Shown: positions 24,103 through 33,572, counted from the first letter of the stretch. The stretch: DNA of 64,000 nucleotides from Candidatus Magasanikbacteria bacterium RIFCSPHIGHO2_01_FULL_41_23 (GCA_001782805.1 MFPT01000002.1:1-64000), one strand, 5' to 3'. The notes: a model not told the origin generated them from the letters alone. A program made the numbers and translations.

Positions 24103-26746
24103 AATACGGTTTAAAAATAAAGCCTTTAACTAATTCTATACAAATAAAGGTAATAACGCAAAATCCGGCCACAATCATCAATTCCAGTCCGGATAGCGCC
24201 ACCGTGCCCAATATTTTTTGTAATCCGGGCAAATATACGGAAGCAAGCATTAAACCAAATGAAAAGAGCACGGCGCAATTCAAGAAAAAATTATTCGTGA
24301 GTGAACGCCAAAAAAATGGCTTTCCCAAAAGACGAACCGAGTAAATGGCAGGCAACAACGCCAAACCAAAACCGGCAAAGACCAGACTGCGTGCACCCAT
24401 TTCATCGGCAATTAATGCACGAGCCAAAAAATATAAGCCCACCAACAAACCGGCGGTCACTCCCATCACACCAATCATAAACTGCAGTTCAATTTTCCCA
24501 ATTAAAGCCGATCCGTGGCCGCGCGGAGGCCGATTCATAATCTGAGGATCAGGTCGGTCAAAAGCCAGGGCAATTGATGGAAGAGAATCCTGTACCAGAT
24601 TTAACCATAAAATTTGGGCGGGCAAAAGAGCCAATGGCAAACCAACCAACATGCTGATAAGAATCAAGGAAACTTCACATAAACTAAAAGCCAGCAAAAA
24701 AATAACGACTTTTTGGATATTGGCGTACATAGCACGGCCTTCTTCAACGGCCATAATGATGGTTTCAAAACGATTATCGAGTAAAACAAGATCAGCAATT
24801 TCGCGCGCAATATCAGTGCCGCCTCCCATAGCCACACCAATATCCGCGCCTTTCAAGGCCGGACTATCATTGACTCCGTCTCCAGTCATAGCCACAACCT
24901 CACCTTGCGCTTTGAGCGCTGTGACAATTTTTATTTTATCCTCGGGATTAACACGCGAAAAAATAGATACAGTCTTTAGTATATTATCCAGTTCAGCTGA
25001 AGAAAATAAATTTAATTCTTCGCCATTAACAACTCTGTCTTCTGGTTTAGCAATTCCCAACTCAATCCCAATGGCACGCGCGGTCGCAGCTTGATCACCC
25101 GTAATCATAATAACGCGAATGCCTGCGGCCTGAGCTCGTATAATAGTATCTTTTACTGTTTTTCTAACCGGATCAACAATTCCGACCAAGCCCACTAAGA
25201 CTAAATCATGAATTCCATCAGCAGAAATTTTTTGCTCTTCTGATTTGGCCGGACGATAGCAGATCGCTAAAATTCGCAATCCATTTTGGGAAAAATCAGC
25301 ATTAACTTTTTCAAAATAATCCAGGCATTTTTTGGTTATTTTTTTTACTGATCCGTTCATCTCAACCGCACAGATATGCGGACGCAAAACATCAAGAGCA
25401 CCTTTGACATACACTAACCGTTCGACTTCACCCTGATTCAGTACAGCCATGTATTTTCGTCGACTGTCAAACGGTAATTCGGACAAACGAGGTAAGGCAA
25501 TGTCTAAAACTGTTTTCTTTATATTGGCCAGTGCTCCGGCCTCCACGAGAGCAATTTCTGTTCCATCACCTTCATAATAAGATCCATTCATTGGCTGGGA
25601 CAGACTACGAACATTATTGCATAATACCCCGGCCTTCAGCATGAGCAGTGCAGTCTGATGTGCCGAGTTAGCCACAGACAATGTGCTTAAATCATCGCGG
25701 AAAAAATTTTTTTCCACAGTCGCCAGTTTGGACACGGACATTTTTCCTTCAGTCAAAGTACCGGTTTTGTCAGTACAAATCACTGTTACCGAACCCAAAG
25801 TTTCCGCCGCTACCATTTTTCTAACCAAGGCTTGTCGTCGCAACAAAAATTGCATGCCGATCGCCAAAATAATAGTCAATGTAATTGCCAATCCTTCCGG
25901 AATAGCGGCGACAGCCAAAGAAACCGCAGTCTGAAACAATACTAAAAAAGAATAATTACCGCGCAAAAATCCAATTAAAAAAACAATCAGAACAACGACC
26001 AAAACAATTCGGCCAATAAAGGCACTGAGTTTCACCAACTCAATTTGGAGTGGAGTTTTGCTTTCTACTGTATGCTCAACCAAACCACTAATTCGTCCGA
26101 CTTCGGTATTTTTTCCCACTGCCACCACGACTGCCTTACCTCGTCCACCAACAACTTGAGTGCCCTGAAAAACCATATTACTTCGGTTTGCCAAAGGCGC
26201 ATTGGCCGACAATTTGCGTATGTTTTTCAAAACCGAATTTGATTCTCCGGTTAAAGCCGCTTCATTAAGCGCTAATTCCAACTCTTCAATTATACGAGCA
26301 TCAGCCGGAACATTATCCCCCGCTTCCAAAAAAATAATATCCCCCAATGTTATTTCGGTACTTGGTATTACCACTAATTTTCCCGATCGCATAACACGCG
26401 CGGAAAAAGTCACCATCCGTGCCAATTTTTTAACTGCCTGATTTGCCTTACTTTCCTGAAAAAATCCCACCGTAACATTTACCAACACTGTCAGCCCAAT
26501 AATAAGCGCATCCACTACATCAGCCAACCATGCACTCACTATTCCAGCCACCACAAGCACAATAATCAATGAACTTTTCCATTGATTTAAAAAAATCGAC
26601 AGTTGAGAATCCAGCCGCGCATCCACGGGCAAACGATTTTCTCCATAGTGTATAATTCTTTGCTTCGCCTCTTCAATAGTCAAACCTGATTCTGACGACT
26701 GCACTTCTTTTAGAACTTCACTTATACTTTGAGTACAAAAATCCAT
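24089..26746 (-). CDS. P-type (P2A, Ca2+-like) cation-transporting ATPase
   Basis: An 885-residue ion pump. Seen in order: cation ATPase N-terminus, actuator loop LTGES, membrane motif AAIPEGLAITL, phosphorylation site DKTGT (Asp326), MTGDGVNDSPALKGADIG hinge and a C-terminal bundle of about six helices. PEGL in the fourth membrane helix and NLVQDSLPSIALAF in the sixth resemble SERCA/PMR1 pumps, so Ca2+ (or Mn2+) export is most likely. ATG 26746 is preferred; the upstream in-frame TTG (26770) would fall on the divergent tRNA promoter. It leads the operon ending in the GT2 gene. Confidence 0.93.
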   Translation of the reverse strand: MDFCTQSISEVLKEVQSSESGLTIEEAKQRIIHYGENRLPVDARLDSQLSIFLNQWKSSLIIVLVVAGIVSAWLADVVDALIIGLTVLVNVTVGFFQESKANQAVKKLARMVTFSARVMRSGKLVVIPSTEITLGDIIFLEAGDNVPADARIIEELELALNEAALTGESNSVLKNIRKLSANAPLANRSNMVFQGTQVVGGRGKAVVVAVGKNTEVGRISGLVEHTVESKTPLQIELVKLSAFIGRIVLVVVLIVFLIGFLRGNYSFLVLFQTAVSLAVAAIPEGLAITLTIILAIGMQFLLRRQALVRKMVAAETLGSVTVICTDKTGTLTEGKMSVSKLATVEKNFFRDDLSTLSVANSAHQTALLMLKAGVLCNNVRSLSQPMNGSYYEGDGTEIALVEAGALANIKKTVLDIALPRLSELPFDSRRKYMAVLNQGEVERLVYVKGALDVLRPHICAVEMNGSVKKITKKCLDYFEKVNADFSQNGLRILAICYRPAKSEEQKISADGIHDLVLVGLVGIVDPVRKTVKDTIIRAQAAGIRVIMITGDQAATARAIGIELGIAKPEDRVVNGEELNLFSSAELDNILKTVSIFSRVNPEDKIKIVTALKAQGEVVAMTGDGVNDSPALKGADIGVAMGGGTDIAREIADLVLLDNRFETIIMAVEEGRAMYANIQKVVIFLLAFSLCEVSLILISMLVGLPLALLPAQILWLNLVQDSLPSIALAFDRPDPQIMNRPPRGHGSALIGKIELQFMIGVMGVTAGLLVGLYFLARALIADEMGARSLVFAGFGLALLPAIYSVRLLGKPFFWRSLTNNFFLNCAVLFSFGLMLASVYLPGLQKILGTVALSGLELMIVAGFCVITFICIELVKGFIFKPYYDLS

Positions 26747-26763
26747 ATTTATGCACGAAATTA

Positions 26764-26792
26764 TTGACAACCTATTTTTAGTAGTATATCAT
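26764..26792 (+). promoter_or_regulatory. Promoter of tRNA-Lys
   Basis: TTGACA (26764-26769), 17-base spacer and TATCAT (26787-26792) put the start at about 26799, eight bases before the tRNA. Confidence 0.7.
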
Positions 26793-26806
26793 AATGGCAC
26801 AAATAT

Positions 26807-26882
26807 GACCCGGTAGCTCAGTTGGTAGAGCAGTAGCCTTTTAAGCTAATGGTCGTGGGTTCAATCCCCACCCGGGTCACCA
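26807..26882 (+). tRNA. tRNA-Lys(TTT)
   Basis: Acceptor GACCCGG/CCGGGTC, D-arm AGCTCAGTTGGTAGAGC, anticodon loop CTTTTAA (anticodon TTT), T-loop TTCAATC. Discriminator A is at 26879 and CCA is encoded at 26880-26882, unlike the other two tRNAs of the window. Confidence 0.97.
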
Positions 26883-26888
26883 ATAAAA

Positions 26889-26919
26889 AAATCCCTCTAA
26901 TTTTAAGAGGGATTTTTTT
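26889..26919. terminator. Bidirectional terminator
   Basis: AATCCCTCT and AGAGGGATT arms around a short AT loop, with an A-run on the left and a run of T on the right. It can end both tRNA-Lys (plus) and the DsbA-like gene (minus). Confidence 0.9.
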
Positions 26920-26929
26920 ATTAAATTAC

Positions 26930-27742
26930 TTAAAGCGTAATATCCATTCCATCATTCGATGGTGTAACTTCAAATACACTGTTGGTAAATTCCCAGAACT
27001 TGCCTTGTTCGCCGGCACATTCAGAGGCAAGAGCTTCCGTACGTGCTTTTTGATGCAAACTATCAAGTGGGAAATGACGATAGACCCAGCGCACGTTGTC
27101 GCCATTGGCCGCCATAACCTGTTGCATAGTCGCATGAAAACGTTTGCAAAACGGACACTCAAAATCCGAATATTCAATTAAAGAGATTTTTGCGTTGGCA
27201 TTGCCTACTATCGGCTCTTTTTTTGGATCAATAGAGCGGACTGAAACTTTTTCCTCAACCGGTAAATTAGCCACAGTCACTTTTTGACCCAGCATTTTTT
27301 GAATAACTCCGTTTATTATTTCGGCAGGATACGCGCCTTTGATGGGAACTGTCTGACCTTTTGGTCCCATTACAACCAAGAACGGTGTACCTTGTCCTCC
27401 CGCAGCTTGAACTTCATCTTCATCAGCCTGCACTTTGTCCGCGTATTTTTTTGATTCCACACAACTCTTGAATTTATCATAATCCAAACCAATTCCTTTG
27501 GCTATGTCGGAAATTTTTGGTCCGGAGCCGGTATTACTAACTTGGGCGGCATCGACTGTTTTAACTGAATCCGCTGATTGGCCCTTACCAAAATTAAAAC
27601 CACTACCACCTAAAACCATTGGTAAAAGAATTAAAAAACCAATAGTACAAAGAACCATTACACCACCACCAAGGCCTAAGGCAAAAACCTGGCCAGGTGT
27701 CATTGAACTTAAAAGACCTTTTTTGGGCTCCATTTCTTCCAT
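26930..27742 (-). CDS. Membrane-anchored DsbA-like thiol oxidoreductase
   Basis: A 270-residue protein with an N-terminal membrane segment (VFALGLGGGVMVLCTIGFLILL), a Ser/Gly linker and a DsbA/DSBA_Thioredoxin_4 domain. The active site is CPFC in YSDFECPFCKRFH, and a later cis-Pro region precedes VYRHFPLD. It would form or shuffle disulfides in exported proteins. ATG 27742 (MEEMEPKK) is preferred: a minus-strand promoter-like pair (TTGAAT, 17 bases, TAGACT) lies just upstream of it, making a longer start unlikely. Confidence 0.88.
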   Translation of the reverse strand: MEEMEPKKGLLSSMTPGQVFALGLGGGVMVLCTIGFLILLPMVLGGSGFNFGKGQSADSVKTVDAAQVSNTGSGPKISDIAKGIGLDYDKFKSCVESKKYADKVQADEDEVQAAGGQGTPFLVVMGPKGQTVPIKGAYPAEIINGVIQKMLGQKVTVANLPVEEKVSVRSIDPKKEPIVGNANAKISLIEYSDFECPFCKRFHATMQQVMAANGDNVRWVYRHFPLDSLHQKARTEALASECAGEQGKFWEFTNSVFEVTPSNDGMDITL

Positions 27743-27840
27743 AAGAAAAGTAAAATTAATAAATAATACTGTAAGAGCTAGTCTAGCACAGTAAAAAAAG
27801 AGATTCAATGTGGATAAGTCCAAAACTGGTCTGGTCAAAA

Positions 27841-27869
27841 TTGACGTGGCCAAATGTTTAGCGTATGCT
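27841..27869 (+). promoter_or_regulatory. Promoter of the superoxide dismutase gene
   Basis: TTGACG (27841-27846), 17-base spacer, TATGCT (27864-27869); start near 27876, about 36 bases before the ATG. Confidence 0.6.
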
Positions 27870-27911
27870 TTGTGTAGAACATTTACAAAAGCTATTTTTT
27901 ACTTATTTTTT

Positions 27912-28487
27912 ATGTACGAAGCCAAAAATTTTGATCATCTTATCGGCACGCCTGGTTTTAGTGATCAATTGATGAAAAACCACTTTACCCTGTATCAAGG
28001 CTATGTGATGAATACCAACAAAATAAATGGTATTTTGGATGATTTATTAAAAACGGACAAAACAGCTACTCCGGAATACGCGGAATTAACGCGCCGTTTC
28101 GGCTGGGAATTCAATGGTATGCGTTTGCACGAGTATTATTTCGCGAATATGACGGCCACTCCTGGCACAATGGATAACAATTCTCCACTCGCGCAAAAAA
28201 TTATCAGCGAATTTAGTTCACTGGAAAATTGGGAAAAGGATTTTAAAGCTGTAGCCACTATGCGCGGAATTGGTTGGGCAATCCTGGCGTATGATGAAGT
28301 TGGAGATCGCTTATTCAATGTTTGGATCAATGAACACGATGTCGGCCATTTGGCCGGAGCAAAACCGATTCTCGTGATGGATGTGTTTGAACATGCCTAT
28401 ATGCTTGATTATGGCGTCAAACGCGCGGATTATGTCAATGCGTTTTGGAAAGTGATTGATTGGAAGATTGTTGCTGGACGATTTTAA
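27912..28487 (+). CDS. sodB: Superoxide dismutase (Fe/Mn family)
   Basis: A 191-residue Fe/Mn superoxide dismutase. Metal ligands fit the family: His24 in MKNHFTLYQGYV, a second His in GMRLHEYYF, and Asp and His in DVFEHAYMLDYG. The C-terminal domain ends in NAFWKVIDWKIV. Length is normal. ATG 27912 is chosen over longer frames because it matches the family N-terminus. Fe versus Mn cannot be told. The gene converges on rpoD with a four-base overlap of 3' ends. Presence suggests exposure to oxygen. Confidence 0.93.
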   Translation: MYEAKNFDHLIGTPGFSDQLMKNHFTLYQGYVMNTNKINGILDDLLKTDKTATPEYAELTRRFGWEFNGMRLHEYYFANMTATPGTMDNNSPLAQKIISEFSSLENWEKDFKAVATMRGIGWAILAYDEVGDRLFNVWINEHDVGHLAGAKPILVMDVFEHAYMLDYGVKRADYVNAFWKVIDWKIVAGRF

Positions 28488-29821
28488 TAATCCCTTAACT
28501 TCGCAATCACATCCAAATCTTTTATTTTGTCGAGTGCCTTGGCTTCAATCTGCCGAATACGTTCGCGCGTCACACCGAATTCTTTACCGACTTCTTCCAA
28601 CGTGTGCGTCACTCCGTCCACCAAACCAAAACGCATTTCCAAAATTTTTCGTTCGCGTGGCTGTAAATCTTCAATCGCATCTTGGATATAGCCTTTTAAT
28701 AATTCCACGCCCGCGGCCGCGCTTGGGCTGATATTTTTGACATCTTCAATAAAATCCGACAACGAAGAATCATCGTCATCATCGCCATCTCCCACTGACG
28801 TTTCCAGCGATACTGTGTCTTGAGAAATTTTAATTATATGTTTAACTTTGCTGATTTCTTCTCCCATTTCCGCGGCAATTTCTTCGGGCGTGGCATCGCG
28901 TCCCAAATCTTGTAATAATCGTCGTTCAACCTGCTGTAACCGATTAATTGTTTCCACCATGTGCACGGGAATGCGAATAGTACGGGAATGATCAGCGAGT
29001 GCACGCGTAATGGCCTGACGAATCCACCACGTGGCATACGTGGAAAATTTATAGCCTTTGCGATAATCAAATTTTTTAACGGCACGAAACAAACCAATAT
29101 TTCCTTCCTGAATCAAATCCAAAAGCGACAAACTTTTGCCTACGAATTTTTTGGCAATGGAAACAACTAAACGCAAATTCGCTTCAATCATTTTGCGTTC
29201 CGCGTCTTTATCGCCACGTTCTTTACGTTTGGCCAGAGCAACTTCTTGTTCCATATTCAAAAGTGGCACTTTACCAATTTCCCGCAAATACATTTGAATG
29301 GAATCTTGCGCAATACTGGCCAAATCAAAATAACCTTTGGCCACATCCGGCTGTTCACCTTGAAGTCCGGTAACAATTTCATCTTTTTTAGTATTCATTC
29401 CCAAAAGATTGTCCTGAACCGCAACCAAAGAAATACTATTTTTGTCCATTAAACTGATAAAATATTCAAACTTATCCAGATAATGCTCCAAACGCGGAAA
29501 AATAGTCAGAACTTCTTTTTCCGTTAAAAATCCGCGATTACGGCCTTTATTGACCAGATGCCGAATTTCTTCGTCACGTGGCTCAACAATGGGTTGCTCG
29601 GACTCTATTTTTGCGGAAGAATTGAATACTTGTCGATGTGAATTTGCTCTGCGTCGCGTAATCCGGTGACGCGCGGAGGCGCTTGATTTTGACTTAACGC
29701 CTGATTTAGTTTTTCCCTTACGAGAAATAGAATTAGATACAGCAGTTTTACTGCCGGATTTTTTGTGATGTGCGCCTGATGACGCAGATCGTCCTTTAAT
29801 TGTGCTGATTTTCTTGGCCAT
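28484..29821 (-). CDS. rpoD: RNA polymerase primary sigma factor
   Basis: A 445-residue sigma70. A long basic Ser/Lys/Arg N-terminus (1-75) precedes a sigma 1.1-like module, then region 1.2 (SIQMYLREIGKVPLL), region 2 (KKFDYRKGYKFSTYATWWIRQAITRA), region 3, and region 4 (RERKILEMRFGL, VGKEFGVTRERIRQIE). This fits the sigma70-like promoters seen throughout the window. It follows dnaG by four bases, a reduced form of the classic dnaG-rpoD macromolecular synthesis operon. Confidence 0.97.
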   Translation of the reverse strand: MAKKISTIKGRSASSGAHHKKSGSKTAVSNSISRKGKTKSGVKSKSSASARHRITRRRANSHRQVFNSSAKIESEQPIVEPRDEEIRHLVNKGRNRGFLTEKEVLTIFPRLEHYLDKFEYFISLMDKNSISLVAVQDNLLGMNTKKDEIVTGLQGEQPDVAKGYFDLASIAQDSIQMYLREIGKVPLLNMEQEVALAKRKERGDKDAERKMIEANLRLVVSIAKKFVGKSLSLLDLIQEGNIGLFRAVKKFDYRKGYKFSTYATWWIRQAITRALADHSRTIRIPVHMVETINRLQQVERRLLQDLGRDATPEEIAAEMGEEISKVKHIIKISQDTVSLETSVGDGDDDDDSSLSDFIEDVKNISPSAAAGVELLKGYIQDAIEDLQPRERKILEMRFGLVDGVTHTLEEVGKEFGVTRERIRQIEAKALDKIKDLDVIAKLRDY

Positions 29822-29825
29822 GGTC

Positions 29826-31649
29826 TTAATTAAGCCGACTAAAGTCAGCTAATAATTCATCAATTTTTGGCTGATCTTTTTGACCTTCAGCCACGCGAAT
29901 AGCTTGTGTTAATTCAGTTAGACTTTTCTTTTTCCATTCAGTTTTTATTGCTTCCTCTAAAACATGGGCTTCGGAAAAAGCCTCTTTTTCCGTTAAACCA
30001 AAAAAATCCAATTCTCCCTTGAGAAGAAGGACATCGACTAAATTCTCCGATTCAGTAATTTCACAAGCGGAACGGAGTTTATCAAGCGACCAATCGGCAC
30101 TTGGATTATTAACATCAGTATACACATCTTTTAAAAATTCGTAAAGAGGAGAAAACTTCGTTGATTTTACCGTTGCGGAGAGAGCACCATCAAGCCATTG
30201 TAAACCACGTCCAGCTTTGGAAAATTTAAGCAATAAAACAAATAGGCGTTGCAATAAAAAATAAAGTCTGTCTTTTGGCTCTGTTTTAATTATGGTAATT
30301 ATTTGCTCTTTTTCTTGGGAATGATAAGAAATTTTTTGTTTACTGGCATTTTTTACTTCCTGCATATTTTCCCGCAAAACCGCCACTTCTTCGCCTATTC
30401 GCGCGGCCATATTTTTTAACCAATGATCGCGTTCCGTGGCAAATGGAATACGCGCAATCTCCCGTAAAATTTCATTAACTGCGATTTGTTTGACACTCGC
30501 ATTCGTCAAATTTTTTCCTTCTAAACTTTTGGCAATTAGCCATTCCATTACATCGTGCGCTTGTTCAACTGCTTGCCACCACATTTCCGGATTCTTTTTT
30601 AAACATTCATCCGGATCTTTTCCCGCACCGTCAGGAATTTTGATTATTTTAAGCGAGATTCCCGCCTCACGCGCCAAATCAATTCCGCGCTTGGCCGCAT
30701 TTTGTCCGGCTAGGTCAGCATCAAAAGCCATCGCAATGTTGTTAGTGTAGCGTTTTAACAATTCAATTTGCCATTCAGTTAGCGCCGTTCCGCTCGTGGC
30801 AACGACATTCATCATTCCGGCCTGATGACACGCAATCACATCCATTTGGCCTTCCACTAAAACCGCCAAATTTTTTTCCTTAATAGTTTTTTTTGCTCTG
30901 TTCAATCCGAAAATCACTCGTGATTTATCGTATAGAATTGTTTGAGGAGTATTCACATATTTACCGCCTGAATTTTCCGTTTCCACCAAAACCCGGCCAG
31001 TAAATCCAACGACGCTATCATGTACATCCCAAATAGGAAACATAATGCGGCCGCGAAATCGATCATAAAATCCGCGTTGTGTGCTGGAATTGGCATCATC
31101 GCGTTTTATAACCATGCCCGAGGCCACAAGATCATTAATGGAAAAACCTTTGTTAAGTAAATATTTAGTCAATAAATCCCATTGTTCAGGAATAAAACCA
31201 ATCTGCCACGCGTCAATCGTTTCTGATTTTAATCCGCGCATTTCCAAATAATCCCGCGCTGGTTTGGCGACCGGCAAATTGATTAAAATATGATGAAAAA
31301 ACCGCGCGGCCAAAACATTAATTTCTTTGATTCGTGATTTTTGACTTGATTCAGCCTGATTTATTTTGCTGTCTTTTAATTCCACACCGGCCCGATTGGC
31401 CAAAAATTTCAGCGCGTCAATAAATTCCATGCCTTCAATTTTTTGGGCAAAAGAAAATATATCACCGCCAATACTACACCCAAAACAATGCCAATTTTGA
31501 CGTTCGCGACTAACCATAAACGATGGTGATTTTTCCTGATGAAACGGACACAATCCTTTGTGGTTTATTCCTGCTGGCTTGAGCGGAACATATTCATTGA
31601 TAAAATCAACAATATCCAGTTTGTCTTTTATAAGTTGGGTGTCGGACAT
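29826..31649 (-). CDS. dnaG: DNA primase
   Basis: A 607-residue primase that makes RNA primers for replication. CHC2 zinc site is Cys34, His37, Cys55, Cys58 (GLCPFHQEK to HCFGC). The TOPRIM core shows VLVEGQMDVIACHQAG and FDADLAGQNAAKRG. A helical C-terminal DnaB-interaction region follows. ATG 31649 (MSDTQLIKDKLD) is chosen; an upstream in-frame ATG would add a hydrophobic 11-residue leader not found in primases. rpoD follows immediately. Confidence 0.96.
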   Translation of the reverse strand: MSDTQLIKDKLDIVDFINEYVPLKPAGINHKGLCPFHQEKSPSFMVSRERQNWHCFGCSIGGDIFSFAQKIEGMEFIDALKFLANRAGVELKDSKINQAESSQKSRIKEINVLAARFFHHILINLPVAKPARDYLEMRGLKSETIDAWQIGFIPEQWDLLTKYLLNKGFSINDLVASGMVIKRDDANSSTQRGFYDRFRGRIMFPIWDVHDSVVGFTGRVLVETENSGGKYVNTPQTILYDKSRVIFGLNRAKKTIKEKNLAVLVEGQMDVIACHQAGMMNVVATSGTALTEWQIELLKRYTNNIAMAFDADLAGQNAAKRGIDLAREAGISLKIIKIPDGAGKDPDECLKKNPEMWWQAVEQAHDVMEWLIAKSLEGKNLTNASVKQIAVNEILREIARIPFATERDHWLKNMAARIGEEVAVLRENMQEVKNASKQKISYHSQEKEQIITIIKTEPKDRLYFLLQRLFVLLLKFSKAGRGLQWLDGALSATVKSTKFSPLYEFLKDVYTDVNNPSADWSLDKLRSACEITESENLVDVLLLKGELDFFGLTEKEAFSEAHVLEEAIKTEWKKKSLTELTQAIRVAEGQKDQPKIDELLADFSRLN

Positions 31650-31908
31650 ACAGGGAAAAATTATCGTCAGATATGCGTACAATACCTAAAATTCGTCTAA
31701 AACTCAAACAATGCCTAATTTCTAAGACTTAAGCAAACCTCACCTTACTAACCCATAAGCAAAATTCGACGATATCCTTTTGTTCAACTGATAGTCTGAC
31801 GGATTATGCATTCTCAGTAAGTCAATATACTCAGCTTTCAGCAAAAGTATATTCGTCTCCATTTTGCTTATTGGTATAGTGAATGTTTTGGTGTTGCATT
31901 GGTGGAAT

Positions 31909-32589
31909 TTACGGATGAATCCTCGTCCCTTTAAATTTTTTCCCATCAATCGCCTTCGCTACTTCTTTCAAATTATTGCCATTTAAAATTGACACTGTCA
32001 TTTTCCATTTGGCCGCGGCCGTACTGGCCGTGGGATCAAACGGCACATTTTTGCCAGGATCCCAGGTGTAGCCCACCACATCGCGCCGAAAAGTTTCCCA
32101 ATTCATATCTTCAATTCGTTTGGCATCGGAAAATTTATTCGGATCTTTGTCAAACACATAGTCAATATTGGATAAATTTAAAATATCCTTGGCATCGTAG
32201 GTATGCGCAAAATCAACCGCGTCCAAATCAGTGGAACAACCGGGTTTTTCTCCGCCCGCAAAAATAAGCGGTTTTGTGGTTTTAATTTTTTGGTGGGGAT
32301 TAAGAATTATTTCATCATGGCTATAACCGGAAAATAGTACTCGCATAAAATGCGCGTTCAAAATCGTAGTCTGAATCCCAATCCAATCCAAATCACTATT
32401 AGTCGGCTTGCCCAAAAGACGAGCGCCATTTTGATATTGACGCGCAATCGATCCCCCACCAGTCACAATAATAAATTTTTCTCCTTGGGCAACGCGCTTT
32501 AAAATCAACGTTCTAAATTTTTTTAAAAAATCCGGATTAAAACCGGTTTGGGGAATGATAATTGAACCGCCAACGGACAAAATTTTCAT
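31909..32589 (-). CDS. pyrH: UMP kinase, archaeal-like type
   Basis: A 226-residue amino-acid-kinase-fold enzyme phosphorylating UMP. Seen: KILSVGGSIIIP at the N-terminus, FIIVTGGGSIARQYQ, and the nucleotide site region LSNIDYVFDKDPNKF with DPTAS further on. The sequence style is nearer to the archaeal/CPR subgroup than to classic bacterial PyrH, an impression not an alignment. The 226 bases to dnaG (31683-31908) hold no gene I trust. A 50-residue basic protein gene lies nine bases upstream. Confidence 0.88.
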   Translation of the reverse strand: MKILSVGGSIIIPQTGFNPDFLKKFRTLILKRVAQGEKFIIVTGGGSIARQYQNGARLLGKPTNSDLDWIGIQTTILNAHFMRVLFSGYSHDEIILNPHQKIKTTKPLIFAGGEKPGCSTDLDAVDFAHTYDAKDILNLSNIDYVFDKDPNKFSDAKRIEDMNWETFRRDVVGYTWDPGKNVPFDPTASTAAAKWKMTVSILNGNNLKEVAKAIDGKKFKGTRIHP

Positions 32590-32598
32590 ATATTTATT

Positions 32599-32751
32599 TC
32601 AAAAACCACGCGGATTTTTGCCCCGTCGCGCGCCGTGCGCTCGCGTCTTGTTATCCGGATTGCGCTTATTAGTTTCCGGCTGCCCTGCTACCCAACGGCT
32701 TGGCGTGCGATACGCAACGCCTTTATGTTTGCGCGATGAATAATCTTTCAT
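32599..32751 (-). CDS. Small highly basic protein, 50 residues
   Basis: Reading the minus strand from the ATG at 32751 gives a 50-residue open frame starting MKDYSSRKHKGVAYRTPSRW and ending ARRGKNPRGF before TGA. About a third of the residues are Lys, Arg or His, with no acidic clusters, so it may bind nucleic acid or the ribosome. It fills the gap before pyrH with a nine-base spacing and matches its strand, which supports it being real. I know no family. Confidence 0.6.
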   Translation of the reverse strand: MKDYSSRKHKGVAYRTPSRWVAGQPETNKRNPDNKTRAHGARRGKNPRGF

Positions 32752-32763
32752 ACTATTTATAAT

Positions 32764-32790
32764 GTTTACCCCGAGCGTAGTCGAGGGGAG
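32764..32790. repeat. Intergenic palindromic repeat of the ligA type
   Basis: GTTTACCCCGAGCGTAGTCG followed by AGGGGAG. CCCCGA and TCGGGG-like arms form a short hairpin (CCCCGAGCGTAGTCGAGGGG is palindromic). Its first 13 bases are identical to the start of the repeat inside ligA (6822). It lies directly after the stop codon of the holin-like gene. Confidence 0.7.
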
Positions 32791-33132
32791 CTATTTTTTA
32801 TTCAATAATGAAACCGTTGCCATGCTAACAATACTCATAATCAAAGCTCCCAAAAATGCTGCGCCAAAATTCGCAACCGCAAAACCATCCACCACACGCG
32901 CCACCAGCCAAAATAACGCGCCGTTAATAACAAAAGTAAACAGCCCCAATGTTACAATATTTAAGGGTAAAGTCAAGAGAATAAGAATTGGTCGGATGAG
33001 GACATTGGCCAAGCCTAAAAAAAGTGCGGCCATAAAAGCCGCAAACCAGCCGGCCACTGTAATTCCGGGAATAATTTGCGTTATAACGAGAAGGGTTGCC
33101 GCGCTTATGATCCAACGTACAATAAACCGCAT
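32791..33132 (-). CDS. Phage holin family 4 / DUF360-type membrane protein
   Basis: A 113-residue protein with four membrane helices and the family features IIPGITVAGWFAAF, GLANVLIRPILILLTLPLNI and FVINGALFWLVA. Members are annotated phage holin family but are usually chromosomal membrane proteins of unknown function; there is no lysis cassette here. It ends at a palindromic repeat and is preceded by a one-base spacing from the coiled-coil gene. Confidence 0.88.
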   Translation of the reverse strand: MRFIVRWIISAATLLVITQIIPGITVAGWFAAFMAALFLGLANVLIRPILILLTLPLNIVTLGLFTFVINGALFWLVARVVDGFAVANFGAAFLGALIMSIVSMATVSLLNKK

Positions 33133-33133
33133 A

Positions 33134-33502
33134 TTATGATTTAATTTTTGCTTTTAGCATTTGCGTATTTAATTCCGCTTTGGTGGATGATACCATTTCC
33201 TGAGCCTTGCTTAGTTCTTCTTTCGCGGTCATCAATTCCAGGCGAAAAACTCCAATGCTTTCGTTTTGATTTTTAATTTCTTCTTGCATGGCCTGATTGA
33301 TTGCAGTTAATTGCTTTACCGCACCACTTAGTTCATGTAAATATATTTGCTGTTGTTCATTTTGCAGCACCAAGGCTGGAACTGGTTTAGTTAGATTCCC
33401 AATTGTATAAAGTCCCAAAACCAAAGCCGTGGTAATAATAACCGTGACCACAACCACCCACCGAATATCAGGATGATGTCGTATATGTGTCGCTTTATGC
33501 AT
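33134..33502 (-). CDS. Membrane-anchored coiled-coil protein
   Basis: A 122-residue protein: a basic N-terminus, one membrane helix (WVVVVTVIITTALVLGLYTI) and a Gln/Glu/Lys-rich coiled coil to the end. No enzymatic motif. ATG 33502 is chosen because a good promoter (33524-33552) overlaps the earlier in-frame ATG at 33532. Probably extracytoplasmic coiled coil tethered to the membrane; role unknown. Co-transcribed with the holin-like gene one base downstream. Confidence 0.7.
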   Translation of the reverse strand: MHKATHIRHHPDIRWVVVVTVIITTALVLGLYTIGNLTKPVPALVLQNEQQQIYLHELSGAVKQLTAINQAMQEEIKNQNESIGVFRLELMTAKEELSKAQEMVSSTKAELNTQMLKAKIKS

Positions 33503-33523
33503 ACTTTTATAATTAATAATTGC

Positions 33524-33552
33524 AGTATACAATTCTTTTCAAATCCAAGCAA
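33524..33552 (-). promoter_or_regulatory. Minus-strand promoter
   Basis: On the minus strand TTGCTT (33552-33547), 17-base spacer and TATACT (33529-33524) put the start near 33517, 15 bases before the ATG at 33502. It is back to back with the cysS promoter region. Confidence 0.6.
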
Positions 33553-33572
33553 ATGTTGTACTATTTAGACAT

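Noticed and set aside
31740..31949. 69-residue minus-strand frame between dnaG and pyrH
   Set aside because: It overlaps the 3' end of pyrH, lacks a start context and resembles no family. I cannot exclude a remnant gene.
32791..33132. Phage lysis holin
   Set aside because: The family name is historical; the gene lies among housekeeping genes with no endolysin or phage gene near.
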